Assembly (NCBI RefSeq): GCF_000971195.1
Contig: NZ_BBLZ01000001.1
Location: 1 to 64,000, forward strand
Origin: Demequina soli
GTDB lineage: Bacteria > Actinomycetota > Actinomycetes > Actinomycetales > Demequinaceae
Length of the DNA: 64,000 nt
Reading direction: 5' to 3'
Of the stretch, positions 17,511 to 28,507 are shown piece by piece. A program made the translations under genes and the position numbers. The notes beneath the pieces were generated by a model. That model searched no databases. It had not been told where the DNA came from and worked only from the letters and a program-made list of their open reading frames with translations. The stretch's first letter is position 1. Each line of letters opens with the position of its first letter.

Positions 17511-17798
17511 CTATCCGACCGCGAGGCCGGCGACGTCCAGGTCCTGCACCCGCAGCGCGCGTGGCAGGGCCCGTCGTCTCAGCGCCTGAGCGAGGCACTG
17601 GGGGTCGGGGTGCAACCAGGCTCCCCGGCCCGGCAGCCTGCGGGACTGGTCGACGACCGCACGGCCGTCCACCTGCACCACTCGCACAAGGACCGACCGA
17701 GACCCCCGTCCCCTGCAGCCGACGCACGTCCGCACCGGTCCCTGGGGAGCGGTGGCGGGGGCGCCGACGTCAACGGACGGATCTCTCGGCTCCACCAT
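17511..17798 (-). CDS. ylxR: YlxR family RNA-binding protein (DUF448)
   Basis: 95 aa. The YlxR signature RTCVGCRGRGSRSVLVRVV (about 23-41), followed by GRGAWLHPDPQCL, defines the family; the conserved Cys and Gly-Arg-Gly are present. Members bind RNA or nucleoids and are almost always next to nusA, as here (14 bases between). The exact start is uncertain: I used the ATG at 17798, and a shorter form starting near residue 10-15 would keep the domain. Confidence 0.88.
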   Translation of the reverse strand: MVEPRDPSVDVGAPATAPQGPVRTCVGCRGRGSRSVLVRVVQVDGRAVVDQSRRLPGRGAWLHPDPQCLAQALRRRALPRALRVQDLDVAGLAVG

Positions 17799-17812
17799 CT
17801 TAGCGGGTCCGG

Positions 17813-18820
17813 TCAGCGGCCGGAACCGGCGCGCCCGGGCACGTCCGGCTGCTCGTCGGAGCGGATGTCGATGCGCCACCCCGTGAGGCGGGCCGCGAGG
17901 CGGGCGTTCTGGCCCTCCTTGCCGATCGCCAGCGACAGGTGGAAGTCCGGCACGACCACGCGGGCGGCGCGCGCCTCCTCGTCCACCACGGTGACCGAGA
18001 CCACGCGCGACGGGGACAGCGCGTTGCCGACGAACGTCGCCGGGTCGTCGTGCCAGTCGATGATGTCGATCTTCTCGCCGCGCAGCTCGCTCATGACGGC
18101 GCGCACGCGGGATCCCATCGGGCCGATGCACGCGCCCTTGGCGTTGACGCCCGGCACGGTCGCGCGGACCGCGATCTTGGTGCGGTGGCCCGCCTCGCGG
18201 GCGAGGCTCATGATCTCGACGGTGCCGTCGGCGATCTCGGGCACCTCGAGCTCGAAGAGCTTGCGCACCAGCCCGGGGTGCGTGCGCGACAGCGTGATCG
18301 ACGGGCCCTTCTGCCCGCGCGAGATGTCGAGCACGAAGCCCTTGAGGCGCTCGCCGTGGACGTACACCTCGGTGGGGACCTGCTCGTGGGGCGGCAGGAT
18401 CGCCTCGACGTCGCCCAGGTCGACGTGGACGTTCTTCGGGTCGGAGGACTGCTGGATCACGCCCGACACGATCTGGCCCTCGCGGCCGGCGTACTCGCCG
18501 AGCACCGCATCGTCCCCCGCCTGGCGCAGGCGCTGGAAGATGACCTGACGCGCCGTGGAGGTGGCGATGCGGCCGAAGTCCTTCGGGGTGTCGTCGAACT
18601 CGGGGAGCTCCATCGGGTCCTGGCCCTCCTCGACCTCCTCGCGGGCGAGGATCGTCACCTTGCCGGTGACGCGGTCGAGGTGCGCGCGGGCGTGACGGTA
18701 CGCGCCGGGCGTCTTGTGATACGCGGAGACGAGCGCCTGCTCGATCGCGTCGACCAGCACGTCCAGACGGATGTCCTTCTCGCGCTCGAGGCCCCGCAGG
18801 GCCTGCATGTCGATGTCCAT
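17813..18820 (-). CDS. nusA: Transcription termination/antitermination protein NusA
   Basis: 335 aa. N-terminal RNAP-binding domain (about 1-115), S1 domain (about 120-190, [10 protein letters not shown]), then two KH domains (about 200-330) with [15 protein letters not shown] and [19 protein letters not shown]. It lacks the C-terminal acidic repeats of enterobacterial NusA, normal for actinobacteria. It follows rimP by 6 bases. Confidence 0.98.
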   Translation of the reverse strand: MDIDMQALRGLEREKDIRLDVLVDAIEQALVSAYHKTPGAYRHARAHLDRVTGKVTILAREEVEEGQDPMELPEFDDTPKDFGRIATSTARQVIFQRLRQAGDDAVLGEYAGREGQIVSGVIQQSSDPKNVHVDLGDVEAILPPHEQVPTEVYVHGERLKGFVLDISRGQKGPSITLSRTHPGLVRKLFELEVPEIADGTVEIMSLAREAGHRTKIAVRATVPGVNAKGACIGPMGSRVRAVMSELRGEKIDIIDWHDDPATFVGNALSPSRVVSVTVVDEEARAARVVVPDFHLSLAIGKEGQNARLAARLTGWRIDIRSDEQPDVPGRAGSGR

Positions 18821-18826
18821 GTCCTA

Positions 18827-19291
18827 CTACTCTCCCAGCCTCTTGAGCTCCACGACGATGCGACCGTCCGTCACCTGCGCGAGCGGCACGCGGCGCTCCT
18901 CGCCGTCGACGTCGAGCACGAGCTCATCGCCGTCGAGGTCGGTCAGGCGTCCCGTGAGGGCGCCCTCCGCGAGCCGCAGGTCGACCAGCCGCGTGCGGGC
19001 GCGCATGAAGTGGCGGCGCTCCGTCAGGACGCGGTCGGTTCCGGGGGTCGAGACCTCGAGGACGTACGGCGTGGAGGGCACGTTCGCCTCGTCGAGCGCG
19101 CTGCCGATCAGGCGGGAGGCCTCCGCGACGCGGTCGAGGTCGGCGCTGCCCACCTCGGTCTCGGGCAGGTCGACGGTGACGAGCACGCGCGAGCGCTTGC
19201 CCGCGGCCGTGACGTCCACCCCGTCGAGGACCAGCCCCGCGGCCTCCGCCGCCGGCGCGGCAAGCTCGATGATGCGGCTCGAGATGTCCAT
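18827..19291 (-). CDS. rimP: Ribosome maturation factor RimP
   Basis: 154 aa. Needed for 30S maturation. The conserved segment VLEVSTPGTDRVLTERRHFMR (near residues 78-98) and the C-terminal small beta domain ending VVELKRLGE match RimP. The start giving MDISSRI is preferred because GGAGG lies 7 bases upstream; an ATG 24 bases earlier has no comparable site. First gene of rimP-nusA-ylxR-infB. Confidence 0.96.
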   Translation of the reverse strand: MDISSRIIELAAPAAEAAGLVLDGVDVTAAGKRSRVLVTVDLPETEVGSADLDRVAEASRLIGSALDEANVPSTPYVLEVSTPGTDRVLTERRHFMRARTRLVDLRLAEGALTGRLTDLDGDELVLDVDGEERRVPLAQVTDGRIVVELKRLGE

Positions 19292-19345
19292 GGCATCGCC
19301 TCCCACGCGCGGCACGCGCTCCGTTACTGAAGTTCGGTCGGGAAC

Positions 19346-19374
19346 ATTCTAGGGCCCCTCCAGGGGCATGTCAT
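19346..19374 (-). promoter_or_regulatory. Promoter of rimP-nusA-infB operon
   Basis: On the minus strand ATGACA, 17-bp spacer, TAGAAT, ending 55 bases before the rimP start. The spacer holds a GCCCCT/AGGGGC palindrome. The -35 overlaps the start codon of the divergent lipoprotein gene, so the two transcription units may interfere. Confidence 0.65.
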
Positions 19375-20323
19375 GATGACGCCCATGGCGCCCCTCCCCT
19401 CCCGCATCGTCCGTGCCGCCGCGCTCGCCGGCGTCCTCGCCGTGGCGACCGCGGGCTGCGACGTGCGCCTCGAGACCCCGCCGATCGAGCGGCGCACGCC
19501 CACCCCGACCGTCGCGCTACGCGACGAGGCCGCGGTGCGCGAGCAGGCCGTCGCGGACGCCGCCGAGCCGGGCAGCGTCGAGGCGACGCTCGCGCCCGAG
19601 CGGCTCGCGGCGCTCGGCGGCGTGTACCTCGCGACCCCCGGGGCGACCCCCTCGCCCTCCGTCAGCCCGTCGGCGGCGCCCTCCCTCGCGGACACGGTGG
19701 AGGCCGCGATCACGGGTGCGCTCGACGGGGCGGACGCGGCGGACCAGGACGATCCGTCGCTCGCCGCGATGCTGCGCTCGATCGCCCTGTCGCACGCGGT
19801 GATCGCCGACGCCGCGGACGTCGCGGGCGCGGCGCCGCAGGAGCGCGCGATGCCGCACGTGGGCGACGATGCGGCCGGCCCATGGGCCCCCCATGACGGC
19901 ACAGCCGTCTCGGCATCGCGGCTGGCCGAGCTCGCGGTCGCGCACGACCGCGCCGCGTTCGCGTACGAGGTCGCCGCGGCGAAGGCCTCGGGGAAGGAGC
20001 GCGAGCGGGCGCTCGCCCGCGAGCGGATCCATGCGCAGCGCGCCGCCGCGATCCTCGCGCTGCCCGGCGTCGAGGACGACCGCGCATCGCTGTACGACGT
20101 GCCGCCCGCCGGCATGGACACCCCGGCGGAGCGCGCGGCGAGCGAGATCGCGATCGAGACCGACCTGGCGGGCCGCTACGCCGCCCTCATCGACGGCGCC
20201 TCGACCGCGGACCTCGCGTGGATCCTCGACGCGTCCTACGACGCGTGGATGCAGGCCGCGTCCCTCACGGGATTCGACGCCACCACCATCCCGGCGCTGC
20301 CGGGGCTCGCGGTCCAGCCGTAG
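19373..20323 (+). CDS. Ferritin-like DUF4439-type lipoprotein
   Basis: 316 aa on the plus strand, divergent from rimP. The signal peptide ends in AVATAGC, with lipid-modified Cys at about residue 29. A Thr/Pro-rich linker is followed by a mostly alpha-helical region with the actinobacterial DUF4439 ferritin-like pattern (repeated helices such as ELAVAHDRAAFAYEVAAA and the C-terminal DASYDAWMQAASL). Metal ligands are not obvious, so a function in iron handling is not supported. DUF4439 proteins commonly sit between rimP and proS in Micrococcales. The family call is by recall. Confidence 0.75.
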   Translation: MMTPMAPLPSRIVRAAALAGVLAVATAGCDVRLETPPIERRTPTPTVALRDEAAVREQAVADAAEPGSVEATLAPERLAALGGVYLATPGATPSPSVSPSAAPSLADTVEAAITGALDGADAADQDDPSLAAMLRSIALSHAVIADAADVAGAAPQERAMPHVGDDAAGPWAPHDGTAVSASRLAELAVAHDRAAFAYEVAAAKASGKERERALARERIHAQRAAAILALPGVEDDRASLYDVPPAGMDTPAERAASEIAIETDLAGRYAALIDGASTADLAWILDASYDAWMQAASLTGFDATTIPALPGLAVQP

Positions 20324-20353
20324 GGGTCGCCGAGCGGCCGTCCCCGCACGCAG

Positions 20354-20387
20354 CGACGGCCGCCACCCCCGAGGGTGACGGCCGTCG
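20354..20387. terminator. Bidirectional terminator between the lipoprotein gene and proS
   Basis: CGACGGCCGCCACCC pairs with GGGTGACGGCCGTCG (one mismatch) around CCGA. The two genes converge here (ends 20323 and 20399), so it can serve both. Confidence 0.8.
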
Positions 20388-20398
20388 AGAACCAGGCG

Positions 20399-22201
20399 TC
20401 AGGCGCCCAGCGCCTCCCGGACGCGCTCCGCGACGGTGGCCGCCGCATCGTCCACGGGGAGCGCCTCGCTGGTGCCCGCGGCGCGGACCTTGAGCTCGAC
20501 CTCGCCGTCCGCGAGGCCGCGACCGACCACGAGGATGAACGGCGCGCCGATGAGCTCGGCGTCCTTGAACTTCACGCCGGGCGAGACCTTGAAGCGGTCG
20601 TCGTAGCAGACCTCGATGCCGGCCGCCTCGAGCTCCGAGGCGAGGCGCGCGGAGGCCTCGAACACCGCATCGTCCTTGCCGGTGGCGACCACGTGGACCT
20701 GGTACGGGGCGACCTGGATGGGCCACGCGAGGCCGAGCTCGTCATGGTTGTTCTCGGCGAGCAGCGCGACCGCACGGGTCACGCCGATGCCGTACGAGCC
20801 CATCGTGACGACCTGCTGCTTGCCGTTCTCGTCGAGCACGCGCAGGTCGAGCGCCTCCGCGTACTTGCGTCCCAGCTGGAAGATGTGGCCGATCTCGACG
20901 CCGCGCGCGAGCTCGAGCGGGCCCGAGCCGTCGGGCGCCTCGTCGCCGGCGCGCACCTCGGCGCCCTCGATGACGCCGTCGGCGGTGAAGTCACGGCCTG
21001 CGGTGAGCTCGAACACGTGCCGGCCGGGCGCATCGGCACCGGTGATCCAGCGGGTGCCGGGGACGATGCGCGGGTCGAGCAGGTACGGGATCGCGGTGTC
21101 GTCCTCGTCGCCGCGGGCGACGCCCTCGGCGCGGGCCTGCGGGCCGAGCGCGCCGGGGCCGATGTAGCCCTTGACCAGCTCGGGGTGCTTGGCGAAGTCG
21201 GCCTCGGTGGCGGGCTCGACGGTCGCGGGCGACAGGGCCGCCTCGAGACGGGTCATGTCGGCCTCGCGGTCGCCGGGGATGCCGACGACGAGCAGCGTGC
21301 GCTCCCCCGTCGGTGACGCGAGCGCGAGCACGACGTTCTTGAGCGTGTCGGCGGCCGTCCAGGCGCGGTCGGCGCGCGGGTGCGCGACGTTCGCCACGTC
21401 GACGAGCGACGCGATCGTGGGCGTGTCGGGGGTGTCCTCGACGTGCGCCGCGGGAGCGTCGTCCCAGGTCAGCGCCGCGGGGACGGGCGTGGTGACGGCC
21501 TCGACGTTGGCGGCGTAGCCGCCGGGCGAGCGCACGAACGTGTCCTCGCCCACGACCGTCGGCGACAGGAACTCCTCGGACTTCGAGCCGCCCATCGCGC
21601 CGGACTGCGCCTGCACGATCACGTACTCGAGGCCCAGGCGGTCGAAGATCCGGATGTAGGCGTCGCGCTGCGCCTGGTACGACGCGTCGAGGCCGGCGTC
21701 GGAGATGTCGAACGAGTACGAGTCCTTCATGATGAACTCGCGGCCGCGCAGCAGGCCCGCGCGGGGGCGGGCCTCGTCGCGGTACTTGGTCTGGATCTGG
21801 TAGATCGTCAGCGGCAGGTCCTTGTAGGACGAGTACAGGTCCTTCACCAGCAGCGTGAACATCTCCTCGTGCGTGGGCGCGAGCAGGTAGTCGCCGCCCT
21901 TGCGGTCCTGGAGGCGGAAGAGGTTGGGACCGTACTCGGTCCACCGGTCGGTGGCCTCGTAGGGCTCGCGCGGCAGCAGCGCCGGGAAGTGCACCTCCTG
22001 GCCGCCCGCGGCGTCCATCTCCTCGCGCACGATCGCCTCGACCTTGGCGAGCACCTTGAGGCCCAGCGGCAGCCAGGTGTAGATGCCGGGGGCGGCGCGG
22101 CGGATGTAGCCGGCGCGGACGAGCAGCTTGTGCGACGCGACCTCGGCGTCGGCGGGGTCCTCGCGCAGCGTGCGGAGGAAGAGCGTGGACATGCGGAGCA
22201 T
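20399..22201 (-). CDS. proS: Prolyl-tRNA synthetase
   Basis: 600 aa class II synthetase of the bacterial (ProS type 1) form: motif 1 region [11 protein letters not shown], motif 2 [23 protein letters not shown], an editing insertion (about 225-400), motif 3 near [18 protein letters not shown], and anticodon-binding C-terminal domain. The start is the ATG giving MLRMSTLFL, which fits the family; earlier codons would enter the intergenic hairpin. Three GGACGATGCG copies lie in the gene (20444, 20665, 21061). Confidence 0.97.
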   Translation of the reverse strand: MLRMSTLFLRTLREDPADAEVASHKLLVRAGYIRRAAPGIYTWLPLGLKVLAKVEAIVREEMDAAGGQEVHFPALLPREPYEATDRWTEYGPNLFRLQDRKGGDYLLAPTHEEMFTLLVKDLYSSYKDLPLTIYQIQTKYRDEARPRAGLLRGREFIMKDSYSFDISDAGLDASYQAQRDAYIRIFDRLGLEYVIVQAQSGAMGGSKSEEFLSPTVVGEDTFVRSPGGYAANVEAVTTPVPAALTWDDAPAAHVEDTPDTPTIASLVDVANVAHPRADRAWTAADTLKNVVLALASPTGERTLLVVGIPGDREADMTRLEAALSPATVEPATEADFAKHPELVKGYIGPGALGPQARAEGVARGDEDDTAIPYLLDPRIVPGTRWITGADAPGRHVFELTAGRDFTADGVIEGAEVRAGDEAPDGSGPLELARGVEIGHIFQLGRKYAEALDLRVLDENGKQQVVTMGSYGIGVTRAVALLAENNHDELGLAWPIQVAPYQVHVVATGKDDAVFEASARLASELEAAGIEVCYDDRFKVSPGVKFKDAELIGAPFILVVGRGLADGEVELKVRAAGTSEALPVDDAAATVAERVREALGA

Positions 22202-22218
22202 GGGGTCAAGGGTATCGG

Positions 22219-22245
22219 GGACGATGCGTGACCCGCGCATCGTCC
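22219..22245 (-). terminator. Inverted pair of the GGACGATGCG 10-mer forming a hairpin
   Basis: GGACGATGCG, 7-nt loop, CGCATCGTCC: a perfect 10-bp stem made of two head-to-head copies of the repeated 10-mer. It is 9 bases past the acetyltransferase stop codon and 18 bases before proS, the position of a terminator. Confidence 0.7.
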
Positions 22246-22253
22246 GGGCCGTC

Positions 22254-23174
22254 CTAGAACATCACCGTCGCGAAGGTGCCGACCTCGCGGAAGCCCACCG
22301 CGTCGTACGCGCGGATGGCGACGGGGTTGAAGTCGTTGACGTAGAGGCTCACGGTGGGCGCCAGCGTGGCCCGCACCGCGTCGATGACCGCGCCGAGGCC
22401 CGCGCGCGCGAGGCCCCGGCCCCGCAGGTCGGGGTGCACCCACACCCCCTGGAGCTGGGCCACCCCCCCGCCGAGCGCCCCGACCTCCGCCTTGAAGACC
22501 ACCTGGCGACGGCCGTCGACCACGCCCATCTGAAGGTACGACCGGCCGGCGCGGATGAGGTGGCGCAGGCGCTCCTCGTAGCCGGCACGGCCGTGACGCA
22601 TCGGGTCGTAGCCGACCTCCCCGATGAACATGTGGACGCACGCGGGCAGCAGCAGGTCGTAGTCGTCGAGGCTCGCCCGCCGCACGGCCTCGAGCGCGAG
22701 CCCGGCGCCGTCGATGCCGCCGACCCGGCGCGGCTCGCCGTCGATCGCCATCGACACCTGGCGGGCGCGCACCTCGCGGGCGGGCCCCCACCACGGCTCG
22801 ACGCGGCCCCACAGGTCGAGCGTGACCTGCGCCGGGCCGACGAGCGCCGCGGGGCGCGTCAGCCGCGCGATGGCGGCGGCGGCCACCTCGGCGCGCAGCG
22901 CCTCGGCGTCCTCGTCGTCGTCCTCGGGCAGGACAGCCGTGAGGTTGGCGCCGTTCCACACGAGGCCCACCATCTCGGAGTGCAGGCCGGTGCGCCGGCG
23001 CACGGCCCACAGGGAGCCGGGCATGATGCCCGACGCCCGCGCGACCTCGAGATGCATGAGCGGCACCACGTGCGCCACCGGGTCGCGCCCGGCGAGCATC
23101 AGCGCGGCGTCGAGGTCGCGCCGCTGCAGGGGCGCGAGCGTGTGCTGCGCGCGCCTGAGCAGCGAGTCCGTCAT
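22254..23174 (-). CDS. GNAT N-acetyltransferase (DUF4081-type)
   Basis: 306 aa. The C-terminal half (about 170-306) is a GNAT fold: the acetyl-CoA loop [18 protein letters not shown] (about 243-260) and the final strand [22 protein letters not shown] are typical. The N-terminal half fits the actinobacterial DUF4081 domain. Such genes usually follow ispG in this lineage, as here (1-base gap). The acceptor substrate is unknown. Confidence 0.9.
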   Translation of the reverse strand: MTDSLLRRAQHTLAPLQRRDLDAALMLAGRDPVAHVVPLMHLEVARASGIMPGSLWAVRRRTGLHSEMVGLVWNGANLTAVLPEDDDEDAEALRAEVAAAAIARLTRPAALVGPAQVTLDLWGRVEPWWGPAREVRARQVSMAIDGEPRRVGGIDGAGLALEAVRRASLDDYDLLLPACVHMFIGEVGYDPMRHGRAGYEERLRHLIRAGRSYLQMGVVDGRRQVVFKAEVGALGGGVAQLQGVWVHPDLRGRGLARAGLGAVIDAVRATLAPTVSLYVNDFNPVAIRAYDAVGFREVGTFATVMF

Positions 23175-23175
23175 G

Positions 23176-24327
<1,152 letters not shown>

Positions 24328-24364
24328 TGGTCCAGTATCTCCCAAGGTTGTGGCGGAACCGCCG

Positions 24365-25678
24365 TCACACCACGCTGACGGGCGCGACGATGTCCGCATA
24401 GATGAGGATGACGCCCATGACGAGGAGCAGGGCGAAGACGCCGTAGGCGAGGGGCATCATGCGGGCCACGTCCACCGGGGCCGGCCGCGGCAGGCCGCGC
24501 AGGCGCGCCCAGCCGTTCTTGATGCCCTGCCACACGGCAGAGGCCACGTGACCGCCGTCGAGCGGCACGAGCGGGATCATGTTGAAGACGAAGAGGGCGA
24601 GGTTGAGGCTGCCGACCAGCATGAGCATGTCGGCGACCCGGTCGACCATCGTGTAGCCCGAGACGTCCACCGAGGTGATGTCCCCCGCGACGCGGCCCAC
24701 GCCCACGATCCCCATGACGGAGTCCGTGGTGCGCTCCTCGAGCCCGAGCGACGCGCGGGCGACGTGGTAGACGTTCTGCGGGAGGTGGATCACCACGCCG
24801 ACCGTCTGGCTCAGCACGTCGCCGGTGTAGGCGACGCCGGCGCCGATGCCCTGGCGCTCCGTGACCGAGGTCGGGGCGATGCCGACGTAGCCGACCGTCT
24901 GGGTCTCGACGGTGCCGTCCGCCGCGGTGACCGGGTTGCCCTGGTCGTCGTAGACGGGGCGCTCGCGCGTGGCGGGCGTGAGCGGCACCTCGAGCGTCGA
25001 GCCGCCGCGGTCCACGGTGAGCGTGAGCTGCTCGCCCGCGCGGGGGGCGACGTACGCGGTGAACGCGTCCCACGTCGACACGGCCGTGCCGTCGACGGCG
25101 GTGATCGTGTCGCCGGCCTCGAGCCCGGCCTGGGACGCGGGCGAGGCGGGGTCGCCCGCCGCGCACGCGGTCGCGCCGGCCGCCGGCACGCAGTCCGTGA
25201 CCTGCGCGATCGTCAGGGTCGGGTGGCCGGGGGTGCCGATGACGAACATCACGCCCGTGAAGATCAGCACCGCGATGAGCAGGTTGACGAGCGGGCCGCC
25301 AAGCATGACGATCGCCTTGCGCCACCAGGTGAGGTGGTAGAAGGCGCGGTGGTCCTCGCCCGGCAGGACCTCCTCGACGGAGGCCTCGCGGGTGTCGGCG
25401 ATGAGCCGCGCGACGGCGCCGGTGCCGCGCACAGGCTTGACCGCCTCGGCGGGCGGGATCATGCCGACGAGCTTGACGTAGCCGCCCAGCGGGATCGCCT
25501 TGAACCCGTACTCGGTCTCCTTGCCGCGCCGCGACCACACCTTCGGGCCGAACCCGACGAAGTACTCGCTGACGCGCACGCCGAATCGCTTCGCGGGGAT
25601 CATGTGCCCCAGCTCGTGCAGCGCGATCGAGATCAGCAGCCCCACGAGGAGCACGATCCAACCGATGACCTCAGCCAC
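24365..25678 (-). CDS. rseP: Site-2 intramembrane metalloprotease RseP/Rip1 type
   Basis: 437 aa. TM1 carries the zinc motif HELGH (residues 21-25). A PDZ domain follows (about 115-230, with [16 protein letters not shown]), and the third metal ligand is in the [12 protein letters not shown] motif near residue 370. This family cleaves anti-sigma factors and other TM substrates within the membrane. The GTG start has GGAG close by and AAGG further up. Six bases separate it from dxr. Confidence 0.95.
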   Translation of the reverse strand: MAEVIGWIVLLVGLLISIALHELGHMIPAKRFGVRVSEYFVGFGPKVWSRRGKETEYGFKAIPLGGYVKLVGMIPPAEAVKPVRGTGAVARLIADTREASVEEVLPGEDHRAFYHLTWWRKAIVMLGGPLVNLLIAVLIFTGVMFVIGTPGHPTLTIAQVTDCVPAAGATACAAGDPASPASQAGLEAGDTITAVDGTAVSTWDAFTAYVAPRAGEQLTLTVDRGGSTLEVPLTPATRERPVYDDQGNPVTAADGTVETQTVGYVGIAPTSVTERQGIGAGVAYTGDVLSQTVGVVIHLPQNVYHVARASLGLEERTTDSVMGIVGVGRVAGDITSVDVSGYTMVDRVADMLMLVGSLNLALFVFNMIPLVPLDGGHVASAVWQGIKNGWARLRGLPRPAPVDVARMMPLAYGVFALLLVMGVILIYADIVAPVSVV

Positions 25679-25683
25679 TGCTC

Positions 25684-26838
25684 CTACCTTCCCGCGCCCG
25701 TGATCGCGTCCCTCGCGCGTCGCCGAGCCCACGCCTCCGCATCGTCCACCGCCTCCAGTGTGACGGTGTCGGGGGCGTCGTACTCCTCCACAACGCGCCG
25801 GACGGTCTCGACGATCCCGAGGAACGGCAGCGCGCCGTCGACGAAGGCCTGGACGCACTCCTCGTTGGCGGCGTTGAACACCGCCGGGTGCAGGGACGAT
25901 GCGGCCATCGCCGCGCGCATGAGGCGGATCGCGGGGAACGCGTCCTCGTCGAGCGGCTCGAAGGTCCAGGCCTGCGCCCGGGTCCAGTCGAGGCGCGGCG
26001 CGACGTCGGCGAGGCGGTCGGGCCAGCTCAGGCCGAGCGCGATGGGCAGGCGCATGTCGGGCGGGGACGCCTGCGCGATGGTCGCGCCGTCGACGAACTC
26101 GACCATCGAGTGGACGATCGACTGCGGGTGCACCACCACGTCGATGCGGTCCATGCCGATGCCGAACAGCAGGTGCGCCTCGGCGACCTCGAGCGCCTTG
26201 TTGACCATCGACGCCGAGTTGATCGTGACGACGGGCCCCATGTCCCAGTTGGGATGCGCGAGCGCGTCGGCGGGGGTGACGTCCGCGAGGGACGCGCGCG
26301 AGCGGCCGCGGAACGCGCCGCCGGAGGCCGTCACGACGAGCCGCCGCACCTCCCCATGGGCGCCGGAGCGCAGCGCCTGCGCGAGGGCCGAGTGCTCGGA
26401 GTCGACCGGAACGATCTGGTCGTCGCGCTGCTTCGCGGCGAGCACGAGGGCGCCGCCCGCGACGAGCGACTCCTTGTTGGCCAGCGCGAGGGTCGAGCCG
26501 GACTCGAGCGCCGCGAGGGTCGGGCGCAGGCCGACGGAGCCCGTCATGCCGTTGAGCACCACGTCGGCGCCGAGGCGCGCGGCCTCGACCACCGCATCGG
26601 CCCCTCCCCGCACCTCGATGCCGGGCAGCGCCGCGGCGATCTCGGCGACGGCCTCCTCGCGCGCGACGGCCACGTACCGGGGACGATGCGCACGGGCCTG
26701 GGCGATCACCGCGCCCGGGTCGTTGCCGCCGGCGGCGAGCGCGACCACGTCGAGGCGGTCGCCGTGGCGCGCGACGACGTCGAGGGCCTGGGTCCCGATG
26801 GAGCCCGTGGACCCGAGCAGGGAGACGGTGCGGGTCAT
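25684..26838 (-). CDS. dxr: 1-deoxy-D-xylulose 5-phosphate reductoisomerase
   Basis: 384 aa NADPH enzyme, second step of the MEP pathway. LLGSTGSIGTQALDV is the NADPH-binding loop. The metal and substrate residues are in VPVDSEHSA and TASGGAFRG, and HPNWDMG-TINSASMVNK follows. Full length. It contains three GGACGATGCG copies (25738, 25894, 26681); the last is read as His-Arg-Pro with the rare codons CAT and CGT. Confidence 0.97.
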   Translation of the reverse strand: MTRTVSLLGSTGSIGTQALDVVARHGDRLDVVALAAGGNDPGAVIAQARAHRPRYVAVAREEAVAEIAAALPGIEVRGGADAVVEAARLGADVVLNGMTGSVGLRPTLAALESGSTLALANKESLVAGGALVLAAKQRDDQIVPVDSEHSALAQALRSGAHGEVRRLVVTASGGAFRGRSRASLADVTPADALAHPNWDMGPVVTINSASMVNKALEVAEAHLLFGIGMDRIDVVVHPQSIVHSMVEFVDGATIAQASPPDMRLPIALGLSWPDRLADVAPRLDWTRAQAWTFEPLDEDAFPAIRLMRAAMAASSLHPAVFNAANEECVQAFVDGALPFLGIVETVRRVVEEYDAPDTVTLEAVDDAEAWARRRARDAITGAGR

Positions 26839-27398
26839 CCCTCGGTGACGCCGAGGAGGATGTCGACCATGCGCGCGAGGAACGCGTCGACGGTCGCCTC
26901 GTCGTAGGCCTTCGTGCCGTGGGCGGTGCGGAAGGTCGCGCCGCGCACCTCGTCCGCGGTGAGCGGGGCGCCGCGGTCGAAGAACGCGGTCACGCGGCTC
27001 AGCAGGTCGTCGACGTCGCTCGCGCGGTAGCCGCTCGCCAGCGCGGACGGGTGCGCGAAGCGCTCGCCCACGGGGCGGCGCAGGCGCGGGTAGAGGGTCT
27101 GCGCGCGCTGCGCGAGCTCCTGCATCCAGGCGTCCGGCCCGTTGGCGCGGACGAAGGCCTCGCGCTGGCGGCCCACGAAGGCGCCCTCGAGGCGGTCGAG
27201 CGCGGCATCAACCGCGGCGGTGTCGTAGCCGCCGTGCTTGAGGTCGAACGCGGTGCGACGCACGTCGAGCGAGGCCATCTCCGCCTCGGCCTGGCCGGGG
27301 CCCTCGTACGCCGACCGGGCGTGGTCGAAGAACTCCTCGACCTGCTCGGGGTTGTAGCCCAGCTTGAGGGAACCCACCTTGGGGAACAGTGTCGTCAT
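26835..27398 (-). CDS. DivIVA-domain protein
   Basis: 187 aa. Two DivIVA-type repeats of about 30 residues each are recognisable: 'YNPEQVEEFFDHARSAYEG' near the N-terminus and 'YRASDVDDLLSRVTAFFDRG' near residue 125, plus 'YDTAAVDAALDRLEGAF' and a final 'YDEATVDAFLARM'. Unlike polar-growth DivIVA/Wag31 there is no long coiled coil. Function is unknown. It overlaps both dxr (ATGA) and rlmN (TGATG). Confidence 0.85.
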   Translation of the reverse strand: MTTLFPKVGSLKLGYNPEQVEEFFDHARSAYEGPGQAEAEMASLDVRRTAFDLKHGGYDTAAVDAALDRLEGAFVGRQREAFVRANGPDAWMQELAQRAQTLYPRLRRPVGERFAHPSALASGYRASDVDDLLSRVTAFFDRGAPLTADEVRGATFRTAHGTKAYDEATVDAFLARMVDILLGVTEG

Positions 27399-28507
27399 CA
27401 CCTCTCCTTGATGGCCAGCTGGCCGCACGCGCCGTCGATGTCGCTGCCACGAGTATCCCTGATGGTGGTGGGGATCCCGTGCATCCGGAGGATGCGCACG
27501 AACTCGCGCTCGACCTTGGGATCCGACGCGGTCCACTTCGAGCCGGGCGTCGGGTTGAGCGGGATGGGGTTGACGTGGACCCAGCCGTCGCCGCGCGCGT
27601 TGAGCTTCTGCGCGAGCAGCTCGGCGCGGTGCGCGTGGTCGTTGATGTCACGGATGAGCGCGTACTCGATCGACACGCGACGCCCGGTCGCGTCGAAGTA
27701 GCGGCGCGCCGCGTCGAGCGCCTCGTCGACCTTCCAGCGCGCGTTGATGGGCACGAGGCTGTCGCGCAGCTCGTCGTCGGGCGCGTGGAGGCTCAGCGCG
27801 AGCGTGACGGGGATGCCCTCGCCAGCGAGGCGGTCGATGCCGGTGACGAGGCCCACGGTCGAGACGGTGACGTGGCGCGCGGACAGACCGAAGCCGTCCG
27901 GGGCGGGGCTCGTGAGCGCGCGCACCGCGGTCATGACCGCGTTGTAGTTCGCGAGGGGCTCGCCCATGCCCATGAAGACGACGTTGGACAGGCGGACCGG
28001 GTCGCCGCCGAGCTCGCCGTCGCGCGCCTGCTTGGCGGCGAGGCGGACCTGCTCGATGATCTCGCCCGCGGACAGGTTGCGGGTGAGGCCCATCTGGCCG
28101 GTCGCGCAGAACGGGCATGCCATGCCGCAGCCGGCCTGGCTCGTCACGCACAGCGTCGCGCGGTCGGGGTACTTCATCAGCACCGACTCGACCTTGGCGT
28201 TGTCGATGAGGTTCCACAGCGTCTTGACGGTCGCGCCGTCGTCGGCCGACAGCTGGGTGACGTGGCGCAGCAGCGGCGGGAACAGCTCGCCCGCGAGCGT
28301 GTCGCGCGCGGACGCGGGCAGGTCCGTCATGTCGGCCGGGTCCACCGTGAGGTGGTCGTAGTAGTGCGTCGCGAGCTGCTTGGCGCGGAACGAGGGCTGG
28401 CCGAGCTGCTTGAGCGCGTCCACCCGCTCCGCGGGGTCGAGGTCGGCGAAGTGCCGCGGGGGCTTGCCCCGACGCGGCGCGAGCATGGGCAGGGTCGGAA
28501 GGGTCAT
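27398..28507 (-). CDS. rlmN: Dual-specificity 23S rRNA/tRNA (adenine-C2) methyltransferase
   Basis: 369 aa radical-SAM enzyme that methylates C2 of A2503 in 23S rRNA and A37 of tRNAs. The radical-SAM cysteines are in GCGMACPFC (about residues 125-133), followed by GEPLANYN and [10 protein letters not shown]. The C-terminal catalytic Cys is in [12 protein letters not shown]. Coupled to cdsA by TGATG overlap. Confidence 0.97.
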   Translation of the reverse strand: MTLPTLPMLAPRRGKPPRHFADLDPAERVDALKQLGQPSFRAKQLATHYYDHLTVDPADMTDLPASARDTLAGELFPPLLRHVTQLSADDGATVKTLWNLIDNAKVESVLMKYPDRATLCVTSQAGCGMACPFCATGQMGLTRNLSAGEIIEQVRLAAKQARDGELGGDPVRLSNVVFMGMGEPLANYNAVMTAVRALTSPAPDGFGLSARHVTVSTVGLVTGIDRLAGEGIPVTLALSLHAPDDELRDSLVPINARWKVDEALDAARRYFDATGRRVSIEYALIRDINDHAHRAELLAQKLNARGDGWVHVNPIPLNPTPGSKWTASDPKVEREFVRILRMHGIPTTIRDTRGSDIDGACGQLAIKER

